From: JAWKIW01 sp041394145 | Lineage (GTDB): Bacteria; Actinomycetota; Acidimicrobiia; Acidimicrobiales; Acidimicrobilacustridaceae | NCBI GenBank assembly: GCA_041394145.1 | Contig: JAWKIW010000003.1 | Span: forward strand, 62,001-126,000 | Reading direction: 5' to 3' | Length of the DNA: 64,000 bases | Shown: positions 40,858 through 49,787 of the stretch, in pieces | Layout of the letters: each line of letters opens with the position of its first letter | Position numbering within the stretch: the stretch's first letter is position 1 | Notes under the pieces: generated by a model | Told to the model about the DNA's origin: nothing | Database searches by the model: none | The model's input: the letters and a program-made list of their open reading frames with translations, nothing else | Translations under genes and position numbers: made by a program

Positions 40858-42552
40858 ATGGTCGACAGGGAAGAGGAACAGGCGCGGCTGCTCGCCGACT
40901 CCATGGGCAAGGACGGCCGAGCCGGCCGCGACCTCGCCTGGATCGTGGTCGTCTGCGTGGCCGTGGCGGTGCTCGCCGTGGCCACCGACGGGATCTCCCG
41001 ACTGCTGTCGTGGGCCGACGGCCTGTCGGCCTCGAACCTGAACGGCGTCCTGGCGCTGCTGGTGGTCGTGCCGGTGGCCGCCGGCGTCTACGCGGTCCGC
41101 CGGTACCGGGACGCGTCCCGGGCCCGGGAGGCGCTGCGCGAGCTGTCCAGCCGTGACCGCCTCACCGGCCTGCCCAACCGCCGGTTCCTCGGCGAGGGCT
41201 TCGACGAGATGCTGCGCCAGGTCCGCCGCTACAACGGACGCATCGGCGTCTTCTTCGTCGACCTCGACGGGTTCAAGAAGGTCAACGACACCCACGGGCA
41301 CGAGGTCGGCGACGAGCTGATGATCGCCGTCACCGACCGGCTCCGCGGCACCCTGACCCCGAAGGACGAGATCGTCCGCTACGGCGGCGACGAGTTCGTG
41401 GTGCTGTGCCCGGAGATCACCAACGCCCTCTCGGCCGAGCGGATCGCTCGCAGCATCATCGAAGCCGTCGAGCGCCCGTTCACCGTGGGCGAGGACAGCC
41501 TGCGGATCTCGGCGAGCGTGGGCATCGCCATCACCGAGGAGCGCTGCACCAGGCCGGACGAGGTGCTGCGCGACGCCGACGCCGCCATGTACCGGGCCAA
41601 GGCCGCCGGACCGGGCAAGTGGGCCCTGTTCGACCGGTCGATGCGCGACCAGATCACCCCGTCCACCGCCGAGCGTCGACTGCGCGAGGCCCTCGCCGCC
41701 GGGGAGTTCCGCCTCTACTACCAGCCGATCGTGTCGCTGTGGACCAAGCGCCTGGTCGGCGTCGAGGCCCTGTTGCGCTGGGACGACCCCGACCAGGGGA
41801 TGATCGGCCCCGACGAGTTCCTCCCCGCCCTCGAGGACACCGGCCTGATCGTGCCGGTCGGCGCCTGGGTCATCGACGAGGTCTGCCACCAGTCCCGACG
41901 CTGGCAGGACCAGTTCCCCGACCGACCCCCGCTCAACATCAAGACGAACGTCGCGGCCCGCCAGCTGGCCCAGGCCAACTTCGTCGAGCACCTGCGCGAC
42001 TGCCTCCAGCGCAGCGGCGTCGACGCGGATCGGATCTGCCTGGAGATCAGCGAGGGAGCACTGATGTACGACGTGGCCTCGGCCTGGTCGACGCTGCGAG
42101 CGGCCAAGGCCCTCGGCATCAGCCTCGCCCTCGACGACTTCGGCACGGGCTACTCGTCGCTGTCGTACCTCCGTCAGTTCAGCCTCGACCTGCTCAAGAT
42201 CGACAAGTCCTTCGTCGACGGGCTGCTGACCTCGCCCGAGGACGCCACGATCGTCGAGCACGTGATCGGCATGGCCAAGGCGCTCGGCATCGTCACCGTG
42301 GCCGAGGGCGTCGAGACCGAGGAGCAGGTCGAGCGGCTGCGGGCGATGAGCTGCGACCTGGCCCAGGGCTACTACTTCAGCCACCCCCAACCGCCCGACG
42401 TCATCGCCCACCTCCTCGACCACAACGCCAACCCCCAGGAGTGGCGGCCGCCGACCCGCGCCAACGGCGAGACCGGGACGGGGAGCGACGCGCCCGTCGT
42501 GGTGCTCGGCACCTCCATCCGGGCCCCGGGCGAGGGCGCCCGCAGCCGCTGA
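40858..42552 (+). CDS. GGDEF-EAL cyclic-di-GMP enzyme
   Basis: From ATG 40858 (GGAG eight bases upstream) the 564-residue product has two membrane helices (LAWIVVVCVAVAVLAVAT and LNGVLALLVVVPVAAGVYAV), a GGDEF domain and an EAL domain. The GGDEF part shows SRDRLTGLPNRRFL, FFVDLDGFKKVND and EIVRYGGDEFVVL, so cyclase residues are intact. The inhibitory I-site RxxD is replaced by TPKD. The EAL domain keeps VGVEALLRW, NIKTNVAARQL, LEISEGAL, LDDFGTGYSSLSYLRQF, KIDKSF and AEGVETEEQ, so phosphodiesterase activity is plausible. There is no sensor domain beyond the membrane segment. Which activity dominates is not decidable from sequence. Confidence 0.95.
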   Translation: MVDREEEQARLLADSMGKDGRAGRDLAWIVVVCVAVAVLAVATDGISRLLSWADGLSASNLNGVLALLVVVPVAAGVYAVRRYRDASRAREALRELSSRDRLTGLPNRRFLGEGFDEMLRQVRRYNGRIGVFFVDLDGFKKVNDTHGHEVGDELMIAVTDRLRGTLTPKDEIVRYGGDEFVVLCPEITNALSAERIARSIIEAVERPFTVGEDSLRISASVGIAITEERCTRPDEVLRDADAAMYRAKAAGPGKWALFDRSMRDQITPSTAERRLREALAAGEFRLYYQPIVSLWTKRLVGVEALLRWDDPDQGMIGPDEFLPALEDTGLIVPVGAWVIDEVCHQSRRWQDQFPDRPPLNIKTNVAARQLAQANFVEHLRDCLQRSGVDADRICLEISEGALMYDVASAWSTLRAAKALGISLALDDFGTGYSSLSYLRQFSLDLLKIDKSFVDGLLTSPEDATIVEHVIGMAKALGIVTVAEGVETEEQVERLRAMSCDLAQGYYFSHPQPPDVIAHLLDHNANPQEWRPPTRANGETGTGSDAPVVVLGTSIRAPGEGARSR

Positions 42553-42662
42553 CGACGTCCACGGCCGCCGCCGGCCCGTCGGCGCCCCGGCACGGCGCCC
42601 ACCGGCACCCAGGCCGGTCTCGTCGGGGGACCGAGCGTCCTCCGTGGGCGTCGACCGCCGAC

Positions 42663-42668
42663 TACGGT
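42663..42668 (+). promoter_or_regulatory. -10-like TACGGT upstream of quinone oxidoreductase gene
   Basis: TACGGT lies eight bases before GTG 42677 and fits the leaderless pattern of this window. It likely drives both tandem oxidoreductase genes. Confidence 0.45.
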
Positions 42669-42676
42669 GAGCCTCC

Positions 42677-43650
42677 GTGAGGGGATGGCGCGTGCACGAG
42701 CCGGGGGACCCGGGCGACGCGCTCGTCCTCGAGGACGTCGACGAGCCGCGACCCGGACCGGGCGAGGTGGCGATCCGCGTGGGGGCCTGGGCGCTGAACT
42801 TCCCGGACCTGCTGATGGTGCAGGGGCGCTACCAGGTCAAGCCGCCACCGCCGTTCACTCCCGGCATCGAGGTGTGCGGCGAGGTGGTCGCCGTCGGTGA
42901 CGGCGCCGGCATCGAGCCCGGCACCCGGGTGGTCGCCCACCCAGACCACGGCGGCATGGCCGAGGTGGTCGTCACCTCGGCCGAGCGTGCCTTCGCCATC
43001 CCCGACGAGATCGACGACCTCACCGGCGCCGCCCTCACCATCACCTACCAGACCGGCTGGTTCGGCCTCTATCGCCAGGCCCGCCTCCAGCCCGGCGAGA
43101 CCCTGGTCGTGCACGCCGGTGCCGGCGGCGTCGGCTCGGCTGCCATCCAGCTCGGCAAGGCCGCCGGTGCCACCGTCGTCGCCACCGCTGGCGGGACCGA
43201 GAAGGTCCGCACCTGCGAGCGCTCGGCGCCGACCTCGCCATCGACTACACGGCCGACGACTTCGTGGCCCGCGTGAAGGAGGCCACGGCGGGCCGAGGCG
43301 CCGACGTGGTCTACGACCCGGTCGGCGGCGACACCTTCGACGCCAGCCGGCGGTGCCTGGCCTTCGAGGGGCGGCTCGTGACCGTCGGCTTCACCAGCGG
43401 CCGCATCCCCGAGGCCCCGGCGAACCACGTGCTGCTCAAGAACTACAGCGTGGTCGGCGTCCACCTCGACCAGTACTACGCCTGGGCGCCGAAGGCCGTG
43501 CAGGAGTGCCACGACGACCTCGTCCGCCTCCACGCCGAGGGCCGGATCGACCCGCTGGTGGCCCATCGCCACGGGTTTGACGAGGCACCCCACGCGCTGA
43601 CGTCACTCGGCACCCGGGCGACGCGTGGCAAGGTCGTCCTCACGGCCTGA
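42677..43650 (+). CDS. NADPH:quinone oxidoreductase-like MDR protein, frameshifted
   Basis: The product is a zinc-free medium-chain dehydrogenase/reductase of quinone-oxidoreductase type. Markers are VGAWALNFPDLLMVQGRYQ, FTPGIEVCGEVVAVGDG, LTITYQTGWFGLYRQARL and the NADPH-binding VVHAGAGGVGSAAIQLGKAAGA. The frame breaks near 43220, inside the stretch corresponding to RCLELGADHAVDH of its neighbour. It continues as DFVARVKEATAGRGADVVYDPVGGDTF to KVVLTA. It is a clear paralogue of the gene starting 17 bases downstream, which is intact and gives the template for the repair. The substrate is unknown. Confidence 0.85.
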
Positions 43651-43666
43651 GGTGGCGCCGCCGACC

Positions 43667-44647
43667 ATGCGTGCCTGGCAGGTCCACGAGCTCGGGGAGC
43701 CCGCCGAGGTGCTGCGCCTCGACGACGTCGAGCCGCTGGAGCCCGGCGAGCGCGAGGTCGTGGTGGCCGTCGAGGCGTGCGCCGTGAACTTCGCCGACTC
43801 GTTGCTGTGCCGCGGCACCTACCAGGAGTCGCCGCCGCTGCCGTTCACGCCCGGGATGGAGGTGGCCGGCACGGTGGTGGCGACCGGGCCGGGGGCCATG
43901 CACCCCATCGGGGCTCGGGTGGTCGGCACCCCGCTGCTGCCCCGCGGTGGGCTCGCCGAGCAGGCCGCGGCCCGCTCCGTGGACGTGTTCCCTCTTCCTC
44001 CCAGCCTGCCGTCGTCGGAGGCGGCCGCCATGCACGTGAGCTACCAGACCGGTTGGTTCGCCCTCCACCGCCGGGCCGGGCTGCGCGCTGGTGAGACGGT
44101 GCTGGTCCACGCCGGTGCCGGCGGGGTCGGATCGGCCGCCGTCCAGCTGGCCAAGGCGGCCGGCGCCACCGTCGTCGCCACCGCCGGTGGGCCCGACAAG
44201 GTCGCCCGCTGCCTCGAGCTCGGCGCCGACCACGCCGTCGACCACCGGGCCGACGACTTCGTCGCCTCCGTGCTCGACCTCACCGACGGCCGCGGCGCCG
44301 ACGTGGTGTACGACGCCGTCGGGGGCGACACCTTCCAGCGCTCGACCCGGTGCATCGCCTGGGAGGGCCGGATCCTCGTCATCGGCGCCGCCGGCGGCGC
44401 CTACGCCGAGGCCCGCACCAACCACGCCATGGTCAAGAACTACTCGATCATGGGTGTGAACTGGGGTGGCTACCGCACCCGCCGCCCCGAGCTCGTGCAC
44501 GAAGCCCACGACGACATCGTGCGGCTCTACGCCGAGGGCGCCGTGCGCCCGCTGGTCTCCGAGGTGCTGTCCCTCGACGCCCTCCCCGATGCACTCGGGC
44601 GGCTCGTCGCCGGCGCCACGACGGGCAAGATCGTCCTCACGCCGTAG
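43667..44647 (+). CDS. NADPH:quinone oxidoreductase-like MDR protein
   Basis: The 326-residue product is an intact medium-chain reductase. It shows VEACAVNFADSLLCRGTYQ, FTPGMEVAGTVVATGPG, MHVSYQTGWFALHRRAGL and the Rossmann motif VLVHAGAGGVGSAAVQLAKAAGA. VVYDAVGGDTFQRSTRCIAWEGR and the C-terminal TTGKIVLTP follow. There are no zinc-binding Cys residues, so the quinone-reductase branch fits best. It is the second copy of a tandem duplication with 42677-43650. Its end overlaps the convergent nitroreductase gene by 11 bases. Confidence 0.92.
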   Translation: MRAWQVHELGEPAEVLRLDDVEPLEPGEREVVVAVEACAVNFADSLLCRGTYQESPPLPFTPGMEVAGTVVATGPGAMHPIGARVVGTPLLPRGGLAEQAAARSVDVFPLPPSLPSSEAAAMHVSYQTGWFALHRRAGLRAGETVLVHAGAGGVGSAAVQLAKAAGATVVATAGGPDKVARCLELGADHAVDHRADDFVASVLDLTDGRGADVVYDAVGGDTFQRSTRCIAWEGRILVIGAAGGAYAEARTNHAMVKNYSIMGVNWGGYRTRRPELVHEAHDDIVRLYAEGAVRPLVSEVLSLDALPDALGRLVAGATTGKIVLTP

Positions 44648-45350
44648 CGGCGCGCCAGGGCTGGTTGCCGAACCGGTCGAGGTGGACCACCTCGCCGACC
44701 GGTCGGCGCGTCGTCGGGCCGTAGCGGCCCCGAGGCCAGCCGAGGGGCACGATGCAGCACGGCGTGACCGACAAGGGCAGGCCGAGGATGCGTCGGGCCG
44801 CCGTCACGCTCCACAGCGGCAGGGTGATCAACGAGGCGCCCAGTCCGACGGCGCGGGCGCCGAGGAGCAGGTTCTGCACGCTCGGGTAGATCGAGCCGTA
44901 GAACGACGTGTTCGCCACGTGGGGCAGCGGCACGTACGGGACCTTCCCCGAGCGCGGCCCGCCGGCCAGGCAGGCCACGACCAGGACGGGCAGCTCCTCG
45001 AAGTGGTCGACCTGCCACTGCACCGACCGCAGGATCTTGGCCATCGCCTCGTCGCCGGCGGCGACCCGCTCGCCGAGCCCGCCGTACACCACCCACGCCT
45101 GCCGGTAGCGGGCCGCCAACCGCGCCTTGACCGCGGGGTCCTTGACCACCACGAACTCCCAGTTCTGGCCGTTGGACCCGGTGGGCGCCTTCAGCGCCAG
45201 CTCGATGAGGCGCAGCACGATGGCGTCGTCGACGGGGTCGGGCAGCAGCCGGCGCACGGCCCGCTGGGTGAGCATCGCCTCCTCCAGCGGCATGCGCAGC
45301 CGATCCTCGACCTCGGCCAGGACCGGTCCGTTCGAGCGATCATCGTCCAT
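44637..45350 (-). CDS. nitroreductase family protein
   Basis: The 237-residue product is a FMN-dependent nitroreductase-fold enzyme. Features are MLTQRAVRRLLPDPVDDAIVLRLIELALKAPTGSNGQNWEFVVV (FMN-contact R-x-x-R and APTGSNGQNW), then VQNLLLGARAVGLGASLITLPLW and RRILGLPLSVTPCCIVPLGWPRG. It resembles reductases acting on nitro compounds or flavin-linked cofactors. The start ATG 45350 is fixed by a strong AGGAGG six bases upstream, one of the best ribosome sites in the window. It lies downstream of the Gfo/Idh and hypothetical genes on the same strand, with 38 bases between. Confidence 0.92.
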   Translation of the reverse strand: MDDDRSNGPVLAEVEDRLRMPLEEAMLTQRAVRRLLPDPVDDAIVLRLIELALKAPTGSNGQNWEFVVVKDPAVKARLAARYRQAWVVYGGLGERVAAGDEAMAKILRSVQWQVDHFEELPVLVVACLAGGPRSGKVPYVPLPHVANTSFYGSIYPSVQNLLLGARAVGLGASLITLPLWSVTAARRILGLPLSVTPCCIVPLGWPRGRYGPTTRRPVGEVVHLDRFGNQPWRAATA

Positions 45351-45388
45351 GGTGCCTCCTTCGTCGACCCCGTTGCCGGTGCCGACCC

Positions 45389-46027
45389 TCATCGTGGCGT
45401 GCGCCCCACCACGGCGTCGAGCCGACCCGAGGGATCGACCAGGTAGGTGTGCAGGTTCACCATCGACGGCCGGCGGGGCGGCTCGGTGAAGCCGAAGCCG
45501 GTGGCGGGCTCGACCGGGCCGCCGGCGCCGAGGTCGCGCCCGCCGACGGCGGCGCTCGCGGACCGCATCGGTCGCCACACGTCGGCCTGGTACCACTCCT
45601 GCACCCCGGTGGGGCTCTCGCCGTAGACCCGCACCCGGAGCAGCGCGCGGGCCACCGGTCCCTCGACCCACCGGGTGAACCACCGCGGTCGGCGCATCGG
45701 GATCGGCACACCCCGGCCCGACCGCATCGTCAGCCGACGATCGCCGGCCTCCACCGCGAGCGCTCGGCCGTCCCCCTCGGTGCGGAACGGCACCACCTCG
45801 CTGCGGTCGAAGGTGTACACGGACGTGACGAAGCGCTGGACCCGGTCCGAGGGCGTGTACAGGACCCGCACACCGTCGGGCTCGGCCCACATCACGTCGG
45901 TGAAGGGACCGATCGGCGACTGCCACCAGTGGCCGACGACGACGCGGTCGCCCGAGGCGAAGCCGCTGGCCGCGATCACCCCGGCCATCACGTGGACGAC
46001 CGGGCCGGCCCGGGCCGCGTCGCTCAC
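45389..46027 (-). CDS. conserved hypothetical protein
   Basis: GTG 46027 overlaps the stop of the oxidoreductase gene (GTGA) and gives 212 residues. It has VVVGHWWQSPIGPFTDVMWAEPDGVRVLYTPS and VTSVYTFDRSEVVPF. No signal peptide or membrane helix is evident. The Trp/Pro/Asp-rich beta-type pattern suggests a small-ligand-binding or acetoacetate-decarboxylase-like fold, but I do not recognise it with confidence. Coupling to a Gfo/Idh oxidoreductase suggests shared metabolism. Confidence 0.7.
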   Translation of the reverse strand: MSDAARAGPVVHVMAGVIAASGFASGDRVVVGHWWQSPIGPFTDVMWAEPDGVRVLYTPSDRVQRFVTSVYTFDRSEVVPFRTEGDGRALAVEAGDRRLTMRSGRGVPIPMRRPRWFTRWVEGPVARALLRVRVYGESPTGVQEWYQADVWRPMRSASAAVGGRDLGAGGPVEPATGFGFTEPPRRPSMVNLHTYLVDPSGRLDAVVGRTPR

Positions 46028-47073
46028 GACCACGGCACCTCGACGGGTCGTCCGGGCGGGACGGCGACGGGCGAACCGCCGTCACCACACGAGCGGTAGA
46101 CCGCGTCGACGAGCAGGTGCGGGCGCAGCGCATCGGCCAACCCGGGCGACGCCGGTCGGCCCGCCGCCACCGCGTCGATGAACGCGCCGTCGGGGTTGCG
46201 CGGCGGACCGACCTGCTCGGTGACGGCGGCGACCAGGCCCTCGCCCTCCAGGGCCCCCTCGTCGCCGTCGGGCCGGGTCCACCGCACCGGACCCCACACG
46301 TCGCCCTCGAGCACGTAGAAGGCCCGCTCGCACAGGACCTCCATCCGTCGCAGGCTGGGCCGCTCGAGCAGATCGTGCCAGACCGAGGTGAGCGAGGCCG
46401 TGGCCCCGTCGGCGAGGGCCGCCGTCGCCACGACGACGTCCTCGATGCCGTCGAGCCCGTGGAAGGCGCCGGCCCGCCCGCTGACCGAGGTCACTGCGCC
46501 GAACAGCCACTCGAGCAGATCGAGGTCGTGGATCGAGTGCTCGAGCAGCGTGCCGGCGCCGGCCCGGGCGGCGTCGCCGCGCCAGTCGCTGGCGTACATG
46601 CCCTGCACCGGGAGGTACTGATCGTCGCGGAACACCACCGCCATCACCCGGCCCGAGACCGGCGCCTGCACGAGGTGGCGCAGGAACCCGAAGGCGGGCG
46701 AGTCGCGCAGCACGAGACCGACCTGGTTGACGACGCCGGCGGCCTCGACCACCTCCACCATCGCCAGCGCGTCGGCCAGGCCGGTGGCGAGGGGCTTCTC
46801 GCAGAAGACGGCCCGGCCGGCGGCCGCCACCGCCTCCACCAGCCGACGGTGCTCGGAGGTCCAGGTGCAGACGTAGACAGCGTCGCACGCCTCGATCACC
46901 TCGTCCTCCGTCGGCAGCGCGCGGGCGCCGCTGGCCGCGGCGAAGGCCTCGGCCCGGGAGCGGTCGGGGTCGTGCACCGCCACGATGTCGTGCTCGGTGC
47001 CCGAACCGTGGAGCATCTTGCCGTGGTAGGTGGCGATGAGCCCGGCACCGAGGAACCCGACACGCACCGTCAC
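46024..47073 (-). CDS. Gfo/Idh/MocA family oxidoreductase
   Basis: The 349-residue product has an N-terminal Rossmann fold (VRVGFLGAGLIATYHGKML, VAVHDPDRSRAEAFAAASG). AVYVCTWTSEHRRLVEAVAAAGRAVFCEKPLA includes the family EKP motif with the catalytic Lys. The C-terminal substrate domain has ASDWRGDAARAGAGTLLEHSIHDLDLLEWLFG, where the H-x-x-D residues are conserved. Family members oxidise or reduce sugars, inositols or bile pigments with NAD(P). The exact substrate is not evident. GTG 47073 has TAGGGT eight bases upstream, indicating a near-leaderless mRNA. It diverges from a TetR gene. Confidence 0.9.
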   Translation of the reverse strand: MTVRVGFLGAGLIATYHGKMLHGSGTEHDIVAVHDPDRSRAEAFAAASGARALPTEDEVIEACDAVYVCTWTSEHRRLVEAVAAAGRAVFCEKPLATGLADALAMVEVVEAAGVVNQVGLVLRDSPAFGFLRHLVQAPVSGRVMAVVFRDDQYLPVQGMYASDWRGDAARAGAGTLLEHSIHDLDLLEWLFGAVTSVSGRAGAFHGLDGIEDVVVATAALADGATASLTSVWHDLLERPSLRRMEVLCERAFYVLEGDVWGPVRWTRPDGDEGALEGEGLVAAVTEQVGPPRNPDGAFIDAVAAGRPASPGLADALRPHLLVDAVYRSCGDGGSPVAVPPGRPVEVPWS

Positions 47074-47081
47074 ACCGGGTC

Positions 47082-47087
47082 ACCCTA
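47082..47087 (-). promoter_or_regulatory. -10-like TAGGGT upstream of Gfo/Idh gene
   Basis: TAGGGT on the minus strand lies eight bases before GTG 47073 and fits the TAnnnT leaderless pattern. Confidence 0.45.
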
Positions 47088-47174
47088 GTGGCGCCACCGT
47101 TCCCGCCGTGGACGGCCGAGGAGGCCGGGGACCACCGTCGGCCGCCGTCGAACCGCTCCCGGCGGCGCCCGGCG

Positions 47175-47212
47175 TTGGCCGGAACCGGGCCACGCGGTAG
47201 AACTCGGCCGAG
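47175..47212 (+). promoter_or_regulatory. promoter and palindrome upstream of TetR gene
   Basis: TTGGCC (47175-47180) and TAGAAC (47198-47203) are separated by 17 bases, giving a plausible -35/-10 pair for the TetR gene. A perfect 10-bp palindrome CTCGGCCGAG (47203-47212) follows at once, where a TetR repressor could block its own promoter. The palindrome is short for a TetR operator and GC-rich, so this is tentative. Confidence 0.35.
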
Positions 47213-47279
47213 CGACCGAGGGAGGCACCCAGGGTGCGCGACGAGACCGGTGAGCGGGCGGGAGCGGCACCGTGCCCGT

Positions 47280-47867
47280 GTGAGCGCCGCCCACAAGGAC
47301 GCCGTGCGGCGCCGCATCATGGACGCCGCGCTCGTGTGCCTCGAGCGCAACGGCTATCGCGCTCTGACGACCCGCGAGCTGCTGGCCGAGGCCGGGCTCT
47401 CGACCGGGACCTTCTACAACTACTTCCCGACCAAGGAGCACCTGTTCGAGGCGCTCGCCGAGGACCTGCTGCGCGCCGAGCTGCAGCGCATGGCGGCCGC
47501 CGCGCCCGACGACCAGTCGATCGGCGACGGCCTGGTGCGCTTCCTGGAGGAGACCGTGCTGCGCGACCCCGACGCCGCGGTCGCCGTCGCCGTCTTCCGC
47601 GGCCGGATGGAGGCCGGCGCCGACGCGGCCGCCGCCATCGCCCGGCTCAACCGGTTCGTCGTCGAGGAGTTCGCCCCGGTCGTCGGCCGGGCCCAGGCCG
47701 AGGGGGTGCTGCGCGACGATCTCGACACCGAGGCCCTCGTCGAGCTGCTCGACATCGTCTGGGACGGCCTGGGTCGACGTCAGGCGGCCGGCACCTTCCA
47801 GACCAGCTTCGAGCGGGTCGGGTCCCTGGTGGCGGAGCTGGTGCGGGCCCGAGCCCTCGCCCGCTGA
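47280..47867 (+). CDS. TetR/AcrR family transcriptional regulator
   Basis: From GTG 47280 the product has 195 residues. The N-terminal helix-turn-helix reads RRRIMDAALVCLERNGYRALTTRELLAEAGLSTGTFYNYFPTKEHLFEAL, the canonical TetR pattern with recognition helix around STGTFYNYF. The C-terminal ligand-binding part is helical. It diverges from the Gfo/Idh-hypothetical-nitroreductase group, its likeliest target besides itself. Its stop is immediately next to the stop of the P450-TetR frame on the other strand, with no bases between. The ligand is unknown. Confidence 0.9.
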   Translation: MSAAHKDAVRRRIMDAALVCLERNGYRALTTRELLAEAGLSTGTFYNYFPTKEHLFEALAEDLLRAELQRMAAAAPDDQSIGDGLVRFLEETVLRDPDAAVAVAVFRGRMEAGADAAAAIARLNRFVVEEFAPVVGRAQAEGVLRDDLDTEALVELLDIVWDGLGRRQAAGTFQTSFERVGSLVAELVRARALAR

Positions 47868-49787
47868 CTAGACGGGGGTGCCGGTCGGTGGGTCGGGCAC
47901 GAGCACCCGGGCGATCTCACCGGCGCGCTCGGACAGCAGCCGCACGCGGTCGGCCCGGGGCAACGGGAGCACCTCGACGAAGAAGCCGTAGATCGTGCCC
48001 CGCAGCACCCGGGTGGTGACCGCCCGCTCCCCCGGGAAGTCGGCCAGCAGCTCGGCGAACCAGGCGTTGAGCGCCTCCTCGAAGATGGCGCTGAGGTCGG
48101 CGGCGGTGGTGAGCACCTGCTCGTTGCCGCGCAGGCTCTCGCCCAGCAGGAGCCGCCACATGTCGTCGTGGTCGGCCATCTCGGTGAACACGTACCGCAG
48201 CATGGCCTCGACCCGATCGACCAGCGGCGCCTCGCGGTCGATCGGCGGCAGCTCGGCGAGCAGCTCGCCGTAGGAGCGGTGGGCGATGACCTCGCCCAAC
48301 AGGTCGGCCTTGGAGGGGAAGTAGTGGTACAGCGTGGCGACGTTGAGGCCGCACTCGTCGCCGAGGCGACGCATGCTCATGGCGTGCACGCCGTGCTCGG
48401 CCATGAGCCGCAGGGCGGCCTCGAGGATCCGCTCGCGCGAGCCGGGCTCGGCCGACGCGCCGGCCCTGGCCGCCGTCTCGCTGGTCGTCACAGCCATGAC
48501 CGCATCGACGTCCGTGCTCGCTGCGACCGCCGGCTCAGGCCGGCTGGGGGTGAAGACGGCGGGCAGGTGCTCGATGGCGAGCACCAGCGTGTTGGGGTGG
48601 CGCTGCAGCTCGGCGTCCTCGCGCACCCGGATGTCCTGCAGGCGCTTGAACAGCTCCTGGAACACGACCTTCACCTCGAGTCGGGCCAGGTTGGCGCCGA
48701 GGCAGTAGTGGGGGCCGTAGCCGAACGCCACGTGCGGGTTCGGGTTGCGGTCGAGGCGCAGCTCGTCGGGGGCGTCGAAGACGTCCTCGTCGCGGTTCGC
48801 GGACTGGTACAGCAGCAGGACGCGATCGCCCTCCTTGAGCTCCTTGCCCTTGAAGGTGTGGGTCTCGGTGACGGTGCGGTAGAAGCTCAGCACCGGTGAC
48901 ACGTAGCGGATCAGCTCGTCGATCGCGAGGTCCCACAGCTCGGGGTCGGCGAGCAGCTTCTCCTTCTGCTCGGGGAACTCGCTCAGCGCGCGGAGGCCAC
49001 CGGTGATGGCGTTGCGGGTGGTCTCGTTGCCGGCGATCACGATGATGACGAGGAACATGAGCAGCTCGTCGTCGGTGAGCTCGTCCTCGCCTTTCACCGC
49101 GATGGCGTCGCCGCCGTCGAGGAGCCCCTCGTCGAAGGCGCCGACGAGGATCGAGATGAGGTCCTCGCGCGGCTGGCTGCGCCGGTCCTCGATGATGGGC
49201 AGCAGGTACTCGACGTACTCGCCGAAGGCCTCGGCGGCGGGGATGAGCTCCGGGGCGTCGTCGGGGAGGTTGGCCCCGGCCATCATCTTGTCGCTCCACT
49301 CGTAGAGGCGCTTGCGACCGGCCGGGTCGAGCCCCATCAGCTCGGCGATCACGATCAGCGGCACGTGGATGGCGAAGTCCTCGACGAAGTCGATCTCGCC
49401 GCGCGCCTTCACCTCGTCGATGATCTGGTTCGACAGCTCGCGGATGTGGGGCTCGAGGCGGCGCACCTGTCGCGGCGTGAAGCCCTTGTTGATGAGCCGA
49501 CGCTGCCGGGTGTGCTCGGGATCATCCATCGAGATGATCGACATCGGCACCGAGACGTCGATGACGCCGTGCTTGGAGCAGTAGCGCTCGGTGTTGCGGG
49601 AGATGGTGCAGACGTCCTCGTGCTTGGAGATGAGCCAGATGTTGTTCTTGGCGTCCCAGTGCACGGGATCGTGGTTGCGCAGCCAGCGGTAGGTCTCCCA
49701 CGGGTCGTCGTAGAGGCGACCGTCGTAGATGTCGATCTCGGGTTCGGTGGGGTGCAGCGTGTCCGTCACAGGTGGTGATGCTTCCAT
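47868..49787 (-). CDS. cytochrome P450 joined in frame to a TetR regulator
   Basis: One uninterrupted 639-residue frame encodes a complete P450 and a complete TetR protein. The P450 part (1 to about 415) has the I-helix IVIAGNETTRNAITGG, the K-helix DELIRYVSP (ExxR) and the haem motif AFGYGPHYCLGANLARLE with the ligand Cys at 362. It resembles CYP125/CYP142-type monooxygenases acting on steroid or fatty substrates. The TetR part (431-639) starts MAVTTSETAARAG and has RILEAALRLMAEHGVHAMSMRRLGDECGLNVATLYHYFPSKADLLGEV. The linker contains CCT, GCA, GAT and GCT codons, unusual here. A neighbouring frame stops at 48535, just where a P450 normally ends. A one-base error could therefore have merged two adjacent genes. 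ATG 49787 is preferred over the TTG just upstream. Confidence 0.85.
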   Translation of the reverse strand: MEASPPVTDTLHPTEPEIDIYDGRLYDDPWETYRWLRNHDPVHWDAKNNIWLISKHEDVCTISRNTERYCSKHGVIDVSVPMSIISMDDPEHTRQRRLINKGFTPRQVRRLEPHIRELSNQIIDEVKARGEIDFVEDFAIHVPLIVIAELMGLDPAGRKRLYEWSDKMMAGANLPDDAPELIPAAEAFGEYVEYLLPIIEDRRSQPREDLISILVGAFDEGLLDGGDAIAVKGEDELTDDELLMFLVIIVIAGNETTRNAITGGLRALSEFPEQKEKLLADPELWDLAIDELIRYVSPVLSFYRTVTETHTFKGKELKEGDRVLLLYQSANRDEDVFDAPDELRLDRNPNPHVAFGYGPHYCLGANLARLEVKVVFQELFKRLQDIRVREDAELQRHPNTLVLAIEHLPAVFTPSRPEPAVAASTDVDAVMAVTTSETAARAGASAEPGSRERILEAALRLMAEHGVHAMSMRRLGDECGLNVATLYHYFPSKADLLGEVIAHRSYGELLAELPPIDREAPLVDRVEAMLRYVFTEMADHDDMWRLLLGESLRGNEQVLTTAADLSAIFEEALNAWFAELLADFPGERAVTTRVLRGTIYGFFVEVLPLPRADRVRLLSERAGEIARVLVPDPPTGTPV

